Positions 1 to 12,122 of a stretch of DNA of 64,000 bases are shown here, piece by piece. Each line of letters begins with the position of its first letter. Within the stretch, counting starts at the first letter, position 1. Source of the stretch: Sipunculus nudus (taxonomy: Eukaryota > Annelida > Sipuncula > Golfingiida > Sipunculidae); contig CM049313.1 of the NCBI GenBank assembly GCA_026874595.1, positions 62,171,659 to 62,235,658 of the forward strand. Reading direction: 5' to 3'. Under the pieces are notes generated by a model that searched no databases, was not told the DNA's origin, and was given only the letters and a program-made list of their open reading frames with translations. Made by a program: the position numbers and the translations under genes.

Positions 1-3000
1 CCGTAGGTAGATCCTCCAGACCTAATCACCTGAGGTAGATCCTCTAGACCTAATCACCTTGGGTATATCCTCCAGACCTAATCACCTGAGGTAGATCCTC
101 TAGACCTTATTACCGTAGGTAGATCCTCCAGACCTTATCACCGTAGGTAGATCCTCCAGACCTAATCACCTGGGGTAGATCCTCCAGACCTAATCACCTG
201 AGGTAGATCCTCTAGACCTTATCACCGTAGGTAGATCCACTATACGTAGTCACCTGAGGTAGATCCTTAAGACCTAATCACCTGAGGTAGATCCTCTAGA
301 CCTAATCACCTGAGGTATATCCTCCAGACCTAATCACGTGAGGTAGATCCTCTAGACCTTATCACCTGGGGGAGATCCTCCAGACCTAATCACCTGAGGT
401 AGATCCTCTAGACCTTATCACTGTAGGTAGATCCTCCAGACCTTATCACCTGAGGTAGATCCTCCAGACCTAATCACCGGAGGTAGATCCTCCAGACCTA
501 ATAACCTGAGATAGACCCTCTTGACCTAATCACCTGAGGTAGATCATCTAGACCTAATCACGTGAGGTAGATCCTCTAGACCTAATCAACTGGGGTAGAT
601 CCTCCAGACCTAATCACCTGAGGTAAATCATCTAGACCTAATTACCGGAGGTAGATCCTCCAGACCTAATAACCTGAGATAGACCCTCTTGACCTAATCA
701 CCTGAGGTAGATAATCTAGACCTTATCACCGTAGGTAGATCCTCCAGACCTTATCACCTGAGGTAGATCCTCCAGACCTAATCACCGGAGGTAGATCCTC
801 CAGACCTAATAACCTGAGATAAACCCTCTTGACCTAATCACCTGAGGTAGATCATCTAGACCTAATCACCGGAGGTAGATCCTCCAGACCTAATAACCTG
901 AGATAGACCCTCTTGACCTAATCACCTGAGGTAGATCATCTAGACCTAATCACGTGAGGTAGATCCTCTAGACCTAATCAACTGGGGTAGATCCTCCAGA
1001 ACTCATCACCTGAGATAGATCATCTAGACCTAATCACCTGAGGTAGATCCCCCAGACTTAATCACCTGAGGTAGATCATCAAGTCTTATTCACCGGAGGT
1101 AGATCCTCTAGACCTAATCACGTGAGGTAGATCCTCTAGACCTAATCACCTGAGGTAGATCCTCCAGACCTAATAACCTGAGGTAGACCCTCTTGACCTA
1201 ATCACCTGAGGTAGATCCTCTAGACCTAATCACCTGAGGTAGATCCTCAAGACCTTATCACCGTAGGTAGATCCTCCATACGTAATCACCTGAGGTAGAT
1301 CCTTCAGACCTAATCACCTGAGGTAGATCCTCCAGACCTAATCACCTGAGGTAGATCCCCCAGACCTAATCACCTGAGGTAGATCCTCCAGACCTAATCA
1401 CCTGAGGTAGATCCTCTAGACCTAATCACGTGAGGTAGATCCTCTAGACCTTATCACCGTAGGTAGATCCTCCATACGTAATCACCTGAGGTAGATCCTC
1501 TAGACCTTATCACCGTAGGTAGATCCTCCAGACCTAATCACCTGAGGTAGATCCTCTAGACCTAATCACCTTGGGTATATCCTCCAGACCTAATCACCTG
1601 AGGTAGATCCTCTAGACCTTATTACCGTAGGTAGATCCTCCAGACCTTATCACCGTAGGTAGATCCTCCAGACCTAATCACCTGGGGTAGATCCTCCAGA
1701 CCTAATCACCTGAGGTAGATCCTCTAGACCTTATCACCGTAGGTAGATCCACTATACGTAGTCACCTGAGGTAGATCCTTAAGACCTAATCACCTGAGGT
1801 AGATCCTCTAGACCTAATCACCTGAGGTATATCCTCCAGACCTAATCACCTGAGGTAGATCCTCTAGACCTTATCACCTGGGGGAGATCCTCCAGACCTA
1901 ATCACCTGAGGTAGATCCTCTAGACCTTATCACTGTAGGTAGATCCTCCAGACCTTATCACCTGAGGTAGATCCTCCAGACCTAATCACCGGAGGTAGAT
2001 CCTCCAGACCTAATAACCTGAGATAGAATAGACCCTCTTGACCTAATCACCTGAGGTAGATCATCTAGACCTAATCACGTGAGGTAGATCCTCTAGACCT
2101 AATCAACTGGGGTAGATCCTCCAGACCTAATCACCTGAGGTAAATCATCTAGACCTAATTACCGGAGGTAGATCCTCCAGACCTAATAACCTGAGATAGA
2201 CCCTCTTGACCTAATCACCTGAGGTAGATAATCTAGACCTTATCACCGTAGGTAGATCCTCCAGACCTTATCACCTGAGGTAGATCCTCCAGACCTAATC
2301 ACCGGAGGTAGATCCTCCAGACCTAATAACCTGAGATAAACCCTCTTGACCTAATCACCTGAGGTAGATCATCTAGACCTAATCACCGGAGGTAGATCCT
2401 CCAGACCTAATAACCTGAGATAGACCCTCTTGACCTAATCACCTGAGGTAGATCATCTAGACCTAATCACGTGAGGTAGATCCTCTAGACCTAATCAACT
2501 GGGGTAGATCCTCCAGACCTAATCACCTGAGATAGATCATCTAGACCTAATCACCTGAGGTAGATCCCCCAGACTTAATCACCTGAGGTAGATCATCAAG
2601 TCTTATTCACCGGAGGTAGATCCTCTAGACCTAATCACGTGAGGTAGATCCTCTAGACCTAATCACGTGAGGTAGATCCTCTAGACCTAATCACCTGAGG
2701 TAGATCCTCAAGACCTAATCACCTGAGGTAGATCCTCTAGACCTTATCACCGAAGGTAGATCCTCCAGACCTAATCACCTGAGGTAGATCCTCCAGACCT
2801 AATAACCTGAGGTAGACCCTCTTGACCTAATCACCTGAGGTAGATCCTCTAGACCTGATCACGTGAGGTAGATCCTCAAGACCTAATCACCTGAGGTAGA
2901 TCCTCCAGACCTAATCACCTGAGGTAGATCCTCCAGACCTCATCACCGTAGGTAGATCCCCCAGACCTAATCACCTGAGGTAGATCCTCTAGACCTAATC

Positions 3001-3480
3001 ACGTGAGGTAGATCCCTTCAGACCTAATCACCTGAGGTAGATCATCTAGACCTAATCACCTGGGGTGGATCCTCCGGTCCTATTCACCTGAGGTAGATCC
3101 TCCAGATCTAATCACCGGAGGTAGATCCTCTAGACCTAATCACGTGAAGTAGATCCTCTAGACCTAATCACCTGAGGTAGATCCTCTAGACCTAATCACC
3201 TGAGGTAGATCTTCTAGACCTAATCACGTGAGATAGATCCTCTAGACCTAATCACCTGGGGTGGATCCTCCAGACCTGTTCAGCTGAGGTAGATCCTCCA
3301 GACCTAATCACCTGAGGTAGATCCTCCAGACCTAATCACCTTAGGTAGATCCTCCAGACCTTATCACCGTAGATAGATCCTCCATTTCTAATCACCTGAG
3401 GTAGATCCTCCAGACCTTATCACCGTAGGTAGATCCTCCAGACCTATTCACCTGAGATAGATCCTCCAGACCTAATCACC
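1..3480. repeat. 28-bp satellite array with a 1512-bp higher-order repeat
   Basis: About 124 head-to-tail copies of a 28-bp monomer fill this stretch. A typical monomer reads CCTGAGGTAGATCC followed by TCTAGACCTAATCA. Variants are shared between monomers: TCTAGA or TCCAGA, CCTAATCA or CCTTATCA, CTGAGG or CGTAGG. The order of variants itself repeats: positions 1 to about 1130 match 1513 to about 2650 with an offset of 1512 bp, exactly 54 monomers. A 5-bp insertion near 2025 shifts the offset to 1517, and a 112-bp (4-monomer) insertion after about 2650 shifts it to 1629. Inside the unit a marker variant, TAATAACCTGAGATAGACCC, recurs at 499, 667, 807 and 891, all multiples of 28 apart. The array reaches the left window edge, so its full size is unknown. 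No protein is credible here. Confidence 0.97.
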
Positions 3481-3735
3481 TGAAATGGATCCTAAAGAGC
3501 AATCACCTCAGGTGGTTATCACCTCACATGGATCTTCGGGTTGTTTTCACTACGTATGCATACTTGGGTGGTTATCACTCAGATGGACCCTCGGTGGTTA
3601 TCACTTCAGATGGCTTTTGGGTGGCAATCAATCAAAGTGGTTCCTCGGGTGTTTTTTTCACATCAGATTGATCCTCGGGTGGTTAGCACTTTATATGGAT
3701 CCTCGGGTGGTAACCACTTCAGATGGTTTCAGAAC
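3481..3735. repeat. Diverged edge of the 28-bp satellite
   Basis: About nine more 28-bp units follow the main array but belong to a different sequence type, roughly GATGGATCCTCGGGTGGTTA followed by TCACTTCA. They keep the 28-bp spacing and the GATCCT and ATCAC blocks of the main monomer, while the middle changes from TAGACCTA to GGGTGGTT. The units are more divergent from each other than those inside the array. Short open frames through this block (for example near 3485-3798) reflect the repeat and are not genes. Confidence 0.8.
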
Positions 3736-4180
3736 CCTATTCAGATTTCCTGCTCAGATAGATTCTTATATATAAGACTACAGAGCTTAAGACGTTAGTC
3801 ATTTTAAATAGTCTCTCAAGGTTAATCATCTTATTTTTGCTAATGATGCATTTACAGAGAAAGATGAGTCAAAGACAGAGAAGAGGTGATTAAATTCTAG
3901 GAGTATCAAGATTCTGTCAAAGATGCGGATTTTATTAGTTTATAGAAATGCTGTTGACAGCTCTTGGGGATTTTAGAGACGCCACCTAAGGAAGCAATAC
4001 ACAGGGAATTCTTGGATATATCACATCCAAATCTTCTGTGAATTGACTTAGTATAATTTATCTGAACATTCATAAAACTTAACACTCTATGAGTTCAAGA
4101 CAGTGGAGTCAATTGATCTTCAGTTTTTAGTTGGGGGTGGTGGGGGGGGGGGGGGGGATGACTCGTAGGGGTAGGTACGA
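3736..4180. other. Unique AT-rich spacer with a G-run
   Basis: No gene is visible. A G-rich tract around 4131-4158 contains a run of more than 15 G after GTTGGGGGTGGT; it is a simple-sequence tract. Nothing else stands out. Confidence 0.6.
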
Positions 4181-4188
4181 GCATTTTT

Positions 4189-4217
4189 AGCTCAGCTGAC
4201 TGAAAGTCATCTGAGCT
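4189..4217. other. Short hairpin (13-bp arms)
   Basis: AGCTCAGCTGACT and AGTCATCTGAGCT form an inverted repeat with one mismatch and a 3-nt loop. It is followed by a TCCGTCGTCCGTCC pyrimidine-rich run. It sits just before the 338-bp tandem repeats and could be the edge of the element that contains them. Confidence 0.6.
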
Positions 4218-4260
4218 ATAGCGATCACTCTTCGTCCGTCGTCCGTCCTTCCGGTCGTTC

Positions 4261-5165
4261 GTTAACAGGGCACAAATCGGAACCAATGGACCTGGAATCT
4301 TTTAACTTGACATCCAGGGAGGTCCATAAAAAATCTCCTTTGAAACATGAATATAGGTCTCTGTTACTCATATCTTCCTAGCTATGGGGCTCGTAAGTAC
4401 CGCTCAGAATAATTAAAAATTTGATAAAAAAGCTGGAGTATCTGAATAACTACTGCATTGAACACCATGATTCTTTGCATGAATCTTGGTCATGGAGTGT
4501 TTCATCAGTTCCTGCAACTGGTTGCACCACCTGTATTTTTTCTAATTTTTACGAATTTTTTTCCTCTATTTTTTATAACTTCAAAGAAGCTGTCATCTGT
4601 TTACAGGGCACAAATCGTAACTGCTTGACCTGGAATTTTCTTACTTGACGTCCAGGGAGGTCCATGAAAAGTCTCTGTGGAAACATGAAATTAGATCTCT
4701 GTTACTCATATCCTCGGAGCTATGGGGCTTGTAAGTACCCCTCAGAATAATTAAAAAAAATAATACAAAAGCTCAAATATCTGAATAACTACTGCCTTTA
4801 TCACCATGATTCTTTGCATGAATATTGGACATGGAGTGTTCCATCAGTTCTACACCACCCGATGGCACCACCTGTATTTTTTCTAATTTTACGATTTTTT
4901 TCTTTATTTTTGATACCTTCGAAGAAGCTGTCATATGTTAACAGGGCACAAATCGTAATCGCTGGACTTGGAATCTTCTAACTTGACAGCTGTTACCCCC
5001 AGAATAATTAAAATTTGATACAAAAGCTAGAGTATCTTAATAACTACTGCACTAAACCATGATTCTTTGCAGGAATATTGGTCATGAAGTGTTACATCAG
5101 TTCCTGCAAACTGGTGGCGCCACCACTATTTTTCTAATTTTTCCTTTTTTTTTTTACAAAAACTC
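4261..5165. repeat. 338-bp tandem repeat, three copies
   Basis: A unit beginning GTTAACAGGGCACAAATCG starts at 4261, 4599 (as GTTTACAGGG) and 4937. Shared landmarks include the block around TTGACATCCAGGGAGGTCC, the CAGAATAATTAAAA block, CACCATGATTCTTTGCATGA, and a trinucleotide-like CACCACC followed by a T-rich end. The third copy lacks about 85 bp (the GTCCAT to GTAAGTA part). The copies are clearly diverged by point changes and small indels, so the duplication is not recent. No intact reading frame is shared by the copies. Confidence 0.85.
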
Positions 5166-6180
5166 TGCGTTAGTTTCCAGATAACTCCTCTGAGACCCTT
5201 AGACCGATCTTTCTGAAACCCAGTATAGTTTTTCCTTCACCTGTGTTGTTGTGCCTAACAAAGATAGGTGGCACCACCAGCAATCCTTTCTGTGTGATCT
5301 CTCCATCTCATAATTGTGATTGGTGGCGCCACCTACAATACTTTTTGCGTAGTGTCCATCTGTGCATTTTCCATCTGTTCGTCTTAGTGTTTCTTCGATG
5401 TATTGAGTTGAAATTGTGCATGTTCATAGATCCCCAACACCTACATCTCGTAAACAAGACTGGTGGCGCCGTCTGCAGTCGTTTTCGTGTGGCGTCCATC
5501 GGTATATTTGCTTTTGGTGAAAATTGCTCATATCTCAGGAATGGTTCAAGATATTGGTCTGAAATTTGGCAAGTCCATCCATCTTGGAAAGTTTTCTCGT
5601 AATCCAGACAGGTGGTGCCACCTACTTTCCAAGATTTGTTAAACTAAATAAATGCCCTTTTCTCAGGAGTGATTTGCCGTATTGGCCCGAATTGGTGCAT
5701 GCCAATAGATCTTGGACTCCTCCATTTTGTACTAAAGACTGGTGGAGTCACCTGCAATCCTTTTCCTCTGGCTTCCATCCGTACATGTGCTTTGGTTGAA
5801 AATTGCTCATATCTCAGGAGTGGGTTAAGGTATTGGTATGAAATTTGGCATGTCCTTCCATCTTGAAAAATGTTCTCGTAAACCAGACAGGTGGCGCCAC
5901 CTACCTTCCCGTTTCCATAGAATAAATTTATGCTCTTTTCTTAGGAGTTGTGTGCCGTATTGGCCTGAAATTATGCATGTCCATATATCTTGGACTCCTC
6001 CATCTTGTTTTCAAGACTGGTGACGCTATCTGCAATTGTTTTCTGTGGCTTCCAACTATACATGTGCTTTGTCTGAAAATTGATCATATCTTAGGAGTGG
6101 TTCAAGTTATTGGTCTGAAATTCGGTATGTCAATCCGTCTTGGAGAGTTTTCTCGTAAACCAGATATTTCTAAGGACTCT
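5110..6180. repeat. About 279-bp tandem repeat with GGTGGCGCCACC palindromes
   Basis: Units anchored at GACTGGTGG start at 5458, 5737 and 6015 (spacing 279 and 278 bp), with shorter, more degenerate units before 5458. Each unit carries the landmarks AAAATTGCTCATATCTCAGG, ATTGGTCTGAAATTTGGCA and TTCTCGTAAACCAGACAGG. Two copies of the 12-bp palindrome GGTGGCGCCACC, or a decayed form such as GGTGGTGCCACC, occur per unit. Open frames of 60-119 codons across this block appear in several frames and follow the repeat, so they are not called as genes. Confidence 0.85.
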
Positions 6181-6355
6181 TCAAATTTCATGATCAATTA
6201 TTTGCACTCTAGCAGTCATTTTGGTCATTGTTCAACTTTCCGTGAATTCAGCTGAGGGTCATGGTCCATGGCCACTAGTTTTTTTTTTGTACGCCTATAC
6301 GAAAGTTGAATTATCTCATTGATCTCTTTCGGGTCATTTCTTTTATAACATTTAG

Positions 6356-6581
6356 GCCTGCCATTCCTATTGAGTCAAAGACGCCAAGACGACGTCACAA
6401 AGCGTATCTGAGTCCCAATGCCTCATTTTTCAATAGTTATGACATCAAATATCGTACGTATACCGGCTTTGATCCGGAACATTTCATTACCACAATCCCG
6501 GTCAAAGATAGGTCGAAGCGGAGCGGCGGTGATATAAATCACGAGAGCAGCTTCGGATTAGAAATATGTACATTTGACTGA
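6356..6581 (+). CDS. Possible coding exon of an unknown protein (weak)
   Basis: An open stretch of about 75 codons ends in TGA at 6579-6581. A plausible acceptor, TTTTATAACATTTAG, ends at 6355, which would make this a 3'-terminal exon entered in phase 2. The inferred peptide is hydrophilic, with PRRRHKAYLSPN early on and a furin-like RSKR|SGG cluster (codons at 6510-6521). Its composition looks more protein-like and less AT-rich than the flanks. I recognise no domain. No upstream exon could be identified; the region immediately before is the tandem repeat block. It may equally be a chance ORF or a pseudo-exon. Confidence 0.22.
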
Positions 6582-6879
6582 GATGGCTTTATTTTCCCCT
6601 TGTCCTTATTAATACTGCGTAGTATTAAGTGGTCACGGATGAACGAATGTATGTTTTACAGGTGTCCGATCTTAATACTTTATGAAGACGTACAGGATTT
6701 TCATGCCCTGGCAGCGGATTATGGCTTCGGTAAACAAAGAGTCAACCGACCACATTAGAAAGGCAATATGTGTTATGTTGAAAACTACTCTCAAATTCTT
6801 AACAGTGATAATACACTTTATGCAGACCCTTACTGTATATAAACTGAGGCCGTGTAAACCTATATCTGTGTTATAAATG

Positions 6880-8004
6880 CCCAGTCACACATGCCTACGA
6901 TTGTCTACGATCATCTACGACTACATGGTCACGAAAAGTCATTGCCGATTACCTGCGACATGTCGCATGGGATTAGGTTTGCGGTCACATGGGGCCACTT
7001 TACGAGCGTCGTAATCAGTCGGTGGAATTTGGATATATATTTGTTTATTTATAAATATTGGAACCATTGTGTTTGAGGATGCACCCCTTTTTATTTTTGG
7101 AACCAAGTGATTTATCGGAACACAAAACTGTTGTGTCACCTGTCACCTACACTGGTTATATTTTGTATATAAGAGAAATATTATTATAACATCGTATATT
7201 TTCCAGTTTGCTCAAAGTAGATCAAAATTTGTAAAAAAAAAATCATCATATATATATCGAAATGTAAACTTCATCAAGTAATGTGATTATTTATTTTTGG
7301 TCTGCTTGATGTACAGGTTATATTGTGAATATCCAGGGACACAATATACATAAAACAATTGGGTATTTAGAAGTAGCTAGTTTCTAGCTAAAACATGGAA
7401 CAATAAAATGGAACTATAAAAAAGTGTTCTTATTCCACAATTTCCAATATTTTGAGGGGATATCCCCCTCCTATACACTCAGCCATGCATGAAAGTTCAG
7501 TTCACCATGTATGGATTTTATGCCATAGATCATACAAATTCAAGCTTACCTGGCCCTTTGTATGTATCTATCTATGTGTCAGTCACGTGTTCACGACAAG
7601 ACGCATAACTCGTCGTACCACTTATCGGGATCGGTCGTGACCATTCATAACCACTCGGTCTCATAACCTATCGTACGACAAGTCGGTATCAGTCTGCGAC
7701 TGCTCGGTAGCTCCGATTGCTGCCGATCACATAAGACTACCTCCGACCACTCGTCGTACGACAAAAATGAGTACCACCGATTCTCCAAGAACACTGCCGA
7801 TTAGTCGTAGGATTGTGAACCGTTCACAATCCACTTACGACTGGTTAGGAGTAATTACGACCACTTCAGACAACCTAGTACCTACGACTTCTTGCGACCA
7901 GTTAGGACATGTCGTTCGACCTTTCCACGACTACTTACGATTTTTCAGTCGTAGGTGATCGTAACCTGTCGTAAACCGGTCTTAGGTGCATGTCTGACTG
8001 GGGC
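6880..8004. mobile_element. MITE-like element with imperfect terminal inverted repeats
   Basis: The left end, CCAGTCACACATGCCTACGA, matches the reverse complement of the right end around 7981-8002 (CCAGTCAGACATGCACCTA), and similarity continues inward (ATCATCTACGACT at left, ATCACCTACGACT in the complement of the right end). Both subterminal regions (6890-7020 and 7580-7990) are crowded with degenerate copies of TACGAC or GTCGTA. The centre (7030-7570) is ordinary AT-rich DNA with no transposase-like frame. No clear target-site duplication is visible. Non-autonomous DNA transposon is the best reading. Confidence 0.6.
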
Positions 8005-8021
8005 TTAATAAGAACTAGATG

Positions 8022-8042
8022 CACCGTGGAAAATCCACGGTT
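8022..8042. other. Small perfect hairpin
   Basis: ACCGTGGA and TCCACGGT are separated by three A residues just outside the right end of the inverted-repeat element. The hairpin lacks a following T-run typical of a terminator, and its role is unknown. Confidence 0.5.
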
Positions 8043-8044
8043 CT

Positions 8045-10484
8045 ATAAGATAAATAATTGGATGGTGGGGAATGGATGTCGCATATTTTTATTCTGTGCT
8101 TTTCGCCTGGACTGTTGTTCATGATATAAAGTTCATTTGTATAAAGATTCTCTAGGAAACCCCCTCCTCTAAAAAGTCGGCAAATATCGGCAAATTAATT
8201 TATTCAAATAATCAAACGTGAGGCACATATAGGATATACAAAGTGTGCGATTTTCTCTTCCGATAAATAACATGGGCATGGCATCATCATTGCTGGAGTG
8301 ATGGCGATTGTTTATATAAACCATATACTAAGAAAATAAATTATATAAATGAATATATAGAAAAGTGAAAGTTAATGAAAATTAATAAGTTTAAATTGAA
8401 GCTCAAAACCGATATTTTTAGTTGTCAGTTGTTGGAGGTTTTGGGTAAAATAACAAAAACATGTATGTCGTTGAAGGCTCTAGCACGCGAAAATGCTACT
8501 GAAAGCTGCCAATATGGAAAGACAGGCCCAAGCAAATAGTCTTCTAAAGTATTAAATGCTTGTCCTGAGCTTTGTTAATTTTCATCAGGTTGATCGAAAA
8601 CTGATGAAGCATCCTCCCAGATAAACGGCAGGTAATTAGTCGTATAGTGTTACCCCTATTGAAAAGCCCTTGCATTGAAAGCGGAGTCATGTGGTCTTTG
8701 TTTTGAATTGAAAAGCTTTACTTCCTATTGAGGGCAGAATTGGGAGCAATGAGGATTAGAGTGGACCTGTAACGGCAAATTGCACAATAGGTTCTGTGGC
8801 CAGTGAGCACGAAAGGCAGCAAAAACCACAAAGCGCCTCCTGAATAAACGTGACAGTCGTAGAGGACCTTCAGGCACAAAAGAAATAAGGTCACCTATTT
8901 GGGGATTCTTAAAATTATTAATTACTCAGCATTATAAGGCATAATCCCGCAAGATAAAACAAACTTGTCCTAGAAGAGCACACCGACGATACGTGTGCGG
9001 AATTTGGAATGTCAAAACAGAGCAGAAGCAGGTAAACCATTGTCTAGAAATTAACCAACTCCATTCTGTTTATATAGATGACCATATCAGTGTAGTTTTT
9101 GTACTGCAGTCATAATCACAAGTAGGTTCTATCAGCTCGATTTAATGCATATATCTGATTGGTATTAGCACAAAGAACAAACCGTTGTTTAACTTATTTC
9201 TGATCCCTTCTTAGCCTTATTTAAATATGCTTAAGCACTTATTCTTCATCATTTATCCCGTACAAATTTTGTGATACATTTATTTAACCTGGACACAGCC
9301 ATTTTTATTTTGTTTATTGTAAATACAATCATTGTCAATAATGAATCACATATTATAACCCCGCCCATCTTGTGAATTTAAGCCACACATTGACGTCTTG
9401 TAAGCATAAGAATTAAGTATATTATATTTGTATTGTAACTTCTACATATCATTTATTGAACTTTCCATAAACCTTTTTTTTCAATTTACGTAATGCCTTA
9501 TAAATTCGTAATATGCGAGTGAAGGTTAACTCTCCCTTATATATACCCAGGAAATCGTTTGCTCCCATATAGAGTTTGCCATTAAACTTACATTAAACGG
9601 GCTTTTAACCTTTATTTCTAGTTATTTTCATGCCATTTCCTGATTTTTCAAATAAAATTTATTCAATAAGCAGCAAGTAAAATACGATGTTAAAGAAGTT
9701 GACACAACGTCACGGTGGCCGATGGTATGAATGGTCCTGAAATAATGCATCTGACAGAAACGGGAAATTAGTGTTTTACATTGAATTATGTGGCTTTGTA
9801 GTCGGGCCATTAGGAATGCCAGTTATAGTAATTGAAAGTAGCTTCATTTACGGAATAGAAGAAGTAGAAACAAAACCTATTTACTTTTGTGTTGTCTGAT
9901 GAAGAATAGGCCAAGGCTACCGCAAAATTATAACAGCCTGTCAAGAATCATTTCTTGTCAGATTCGTCAAGAGACGTGTATAGAACAGGGTTTGCTTGTA
10001 CACGGTCTAACTGCACATTCTCATATTTAATATGACCTAGGCCTGTTTTCATTCGTTAGCAAAACAGGATAGCAATTGTTCTCAGGCGAGAGATATAATC
10101 AGTATTATCTGATATTTAATAACCATGTACGCTACGGGCTTTAGAACAGCATGGTGATTCGCATTGTCAATTGTGACTGTTTCGAGAATAATGTTTGACA
10201 AAAGGTAGTTGCGTAACACATGAAAGAAACAAATTATATAAGTATACATTGATTTTTTTAGCTCACTTGAAAATCTCATTTAATACAGCACTTATTATCC
10301 ACTTTCTTTATATTGTCACGCTTTCACTACTAAATTTCAGACCAATCCTATTTTAATGTATCATTTAACAGTAGATGTACGAATAAAACGGATGCACACG
10401 CCAGAGAAAAAAAATGAATAGAAAGGTTGTCTTGTACCATGACTGAAACGGGTCCTTCTCAGTATCGCACGCTTTATAAAGCTA
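8045..10484. other. Unique AT-rich DNA, no gene recognised
   Basis: Open frames in this stretch are short, isolated and AT-biased, and none shows a recognisable domain or matching splice pair. No repeat structure was noticed beyond ordinary homopolymers. Confidence 0.5.
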
Positions 10485-10500
10485 CAGTCCCACTGAAGTA

Positions 10501-10696
10501 GGCAGCACTACGGATATAGGCAAGGATTGCCACGGATCACCCCGGTTACGGTCCGGTTTTTGACATCCAAAAACTGCCAGCCCGCCCTTCCGGACCGTCC
10601 CGGACGATTCCGGACCATCCCGGACCATCCCGGAAGCGCTACGGCTTACACCCCGGATCACCCCGAACCTATCCGTGGCACTGCCGTAGCTCTGCC
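10501..10696. mobile_element. Short fold-back element with CCGGACC-type internal repeats
   Basis: The left end has GGCAG, then CTACGG, then GCCACGGAT. The reverse complement of the right end gives GGCAG, CTACGG and GCCACGGATAGG in the same order. The interior is unusually GC-rich for this window and iterates CGGACCATCC / CCCCGGATCACC. Weaker complementarity may extend outward to about 10485 and 10716. The proline/arginine-rich open frame through it is a result of the repeats. Confidence 0.6.
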
Positions 10697-10716
10697 GGTT
10701 CCTCTATTGGACTTAT

Positions 10717-12034
10717 ACTCAGGGAAAGTATCAAAAGCGTGAAACTCAACCAGGGTCGCGCATAATGAAAGGAAAAGCACAAAAATTCTGAACCGTTTGA
10801 CTAGATAATGTACTGCAATGGAAAGACCAACTGGTATATAACATTTTGGTGTCTAAATAACATCTTCATATAACGCAGTATTTATGATAATAACATAGAA
10901 TATCAGACATGTCTAGCATGTTATCTTATAACTTATAGTGCTCACCCCCATACATGGATCCGTTCATGTGTACAATGATGGAGGATTCAAGGGAGTTTCG
11001 AACCCCACACATATTTGACCTTTGGTGTGTATTATATGGACCATATGAAACTTGTTTTCGGTCATTCCGCTAGTTTGGTCGGGAAGATATATCACTCGTT
11101 CATTCGTCCACGACGCTGTATGGATGTAACTTTTGTATGGAATGTCAAATCGTGACCACGACAAGTAGAAAGGTAGAACTTCAAAATAGGCCCGAAAGAG
11201 AGTAGTGGATGGGGTCCTAAATTTACACATATTCAAGTTCAGCCAGAAAATTTTATAGAGTCTGGCCGAAAAAAAAATTGGGATTTAACGCAATTTCATC
11301 TGTCCATGACAAGAACCAAACATCAGTCTGTCTCTCGAAAAGTTGTGAGATAATTGATATTACTTTATAGAAACAAATTTAAAAGATATTTTTGAATATA
11401 TGGGTTCGGACCTCATGAATCACCTTCACCATGTTAGGGTTGGTACGATTAAACTCCATCTGAGAAGTGAACGAATCATGGCAGTTCCTTGACAACTGAC
11501 AGTTGACAAGGTTTGACAAGGTGGAAACTTTGAAAGCGTTGCTAGTGTTGTTGTCACGTGAGTCATACAGACTGATGAAATGATAATTTAAAATGAAGTG
11601 TTTGAGTGGTATTTGTCTAGATGGCTGTCATACTTAGCAGAAAGTAAGAAGGAATGCAGTCTCAGTGTCAGTTAATAACCTTGTGTGTCAAACTTAAACA
11701 TTTACTAAATGTGATCAAAGAAGCACACTTAAAGGTCAGGCCTAACTGAGATATCGCATCTGTAAATCAAGCTGTCTGTCAAACTGTCTTTCGTCCGACC
11801 CCGAGTTAAGTGTAGTCAATACCAGTGCCCTAGCTAGCTCATGATGCCCAGTGAACCTAGCATACCCTGATTCCATGGACCATTAATTATTGAGTACAAT
11901 ACTTTATAAGATGTATAGTTCCTCGTTTAGTGACGTTTCTATAGTGTTACATTAGATCAGTAGGGCAGGGAGTCAGCGAAACATTTATGGACATAGGAGG
12001 TAACTAGGTGAGTCCATGTTTTTCGTCTCCGTCC

Positions 12035-12037
<3 letters not shown>
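10717..12037. other. No gene recognised
   Basis: AT-rich sequence with short open frames on both strands; the longest, on the minus strand at about 10964-11236, has no recognisable domain. A small local repeat of TTGACAA/GACAAGG occurs near 11490-11525. Confidence 0.45.

Positions 12038-12098
<61 letters not shown>
12038..12098. repeat. (CA)n(TA)n microsatellite
   Basis: About 13 CA dinucleotides run directly into an interrupted TA tract. It lies just upstream of a tRNA-derived SINE. Confidence 0.95.
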
Positions 12099-12107
<9 letters not shown>

Positions 12108-12122
12108 GTATATAGGTATATA

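Noticed and set aside
1-3480. CRISPR-like direct repeats
   Set aside because: Copies are contiguous at 28 bp with no unique spacers, so this is a satellite.
3485-3798. Two overlapping plus-strand frames of 85-96 codons
   Set aside because: They lie wholly in the diverged 28-bp repeats; because 28 is not a multiple of 3 the frame rotates through all three phases, and the peptides show only that periodicity.
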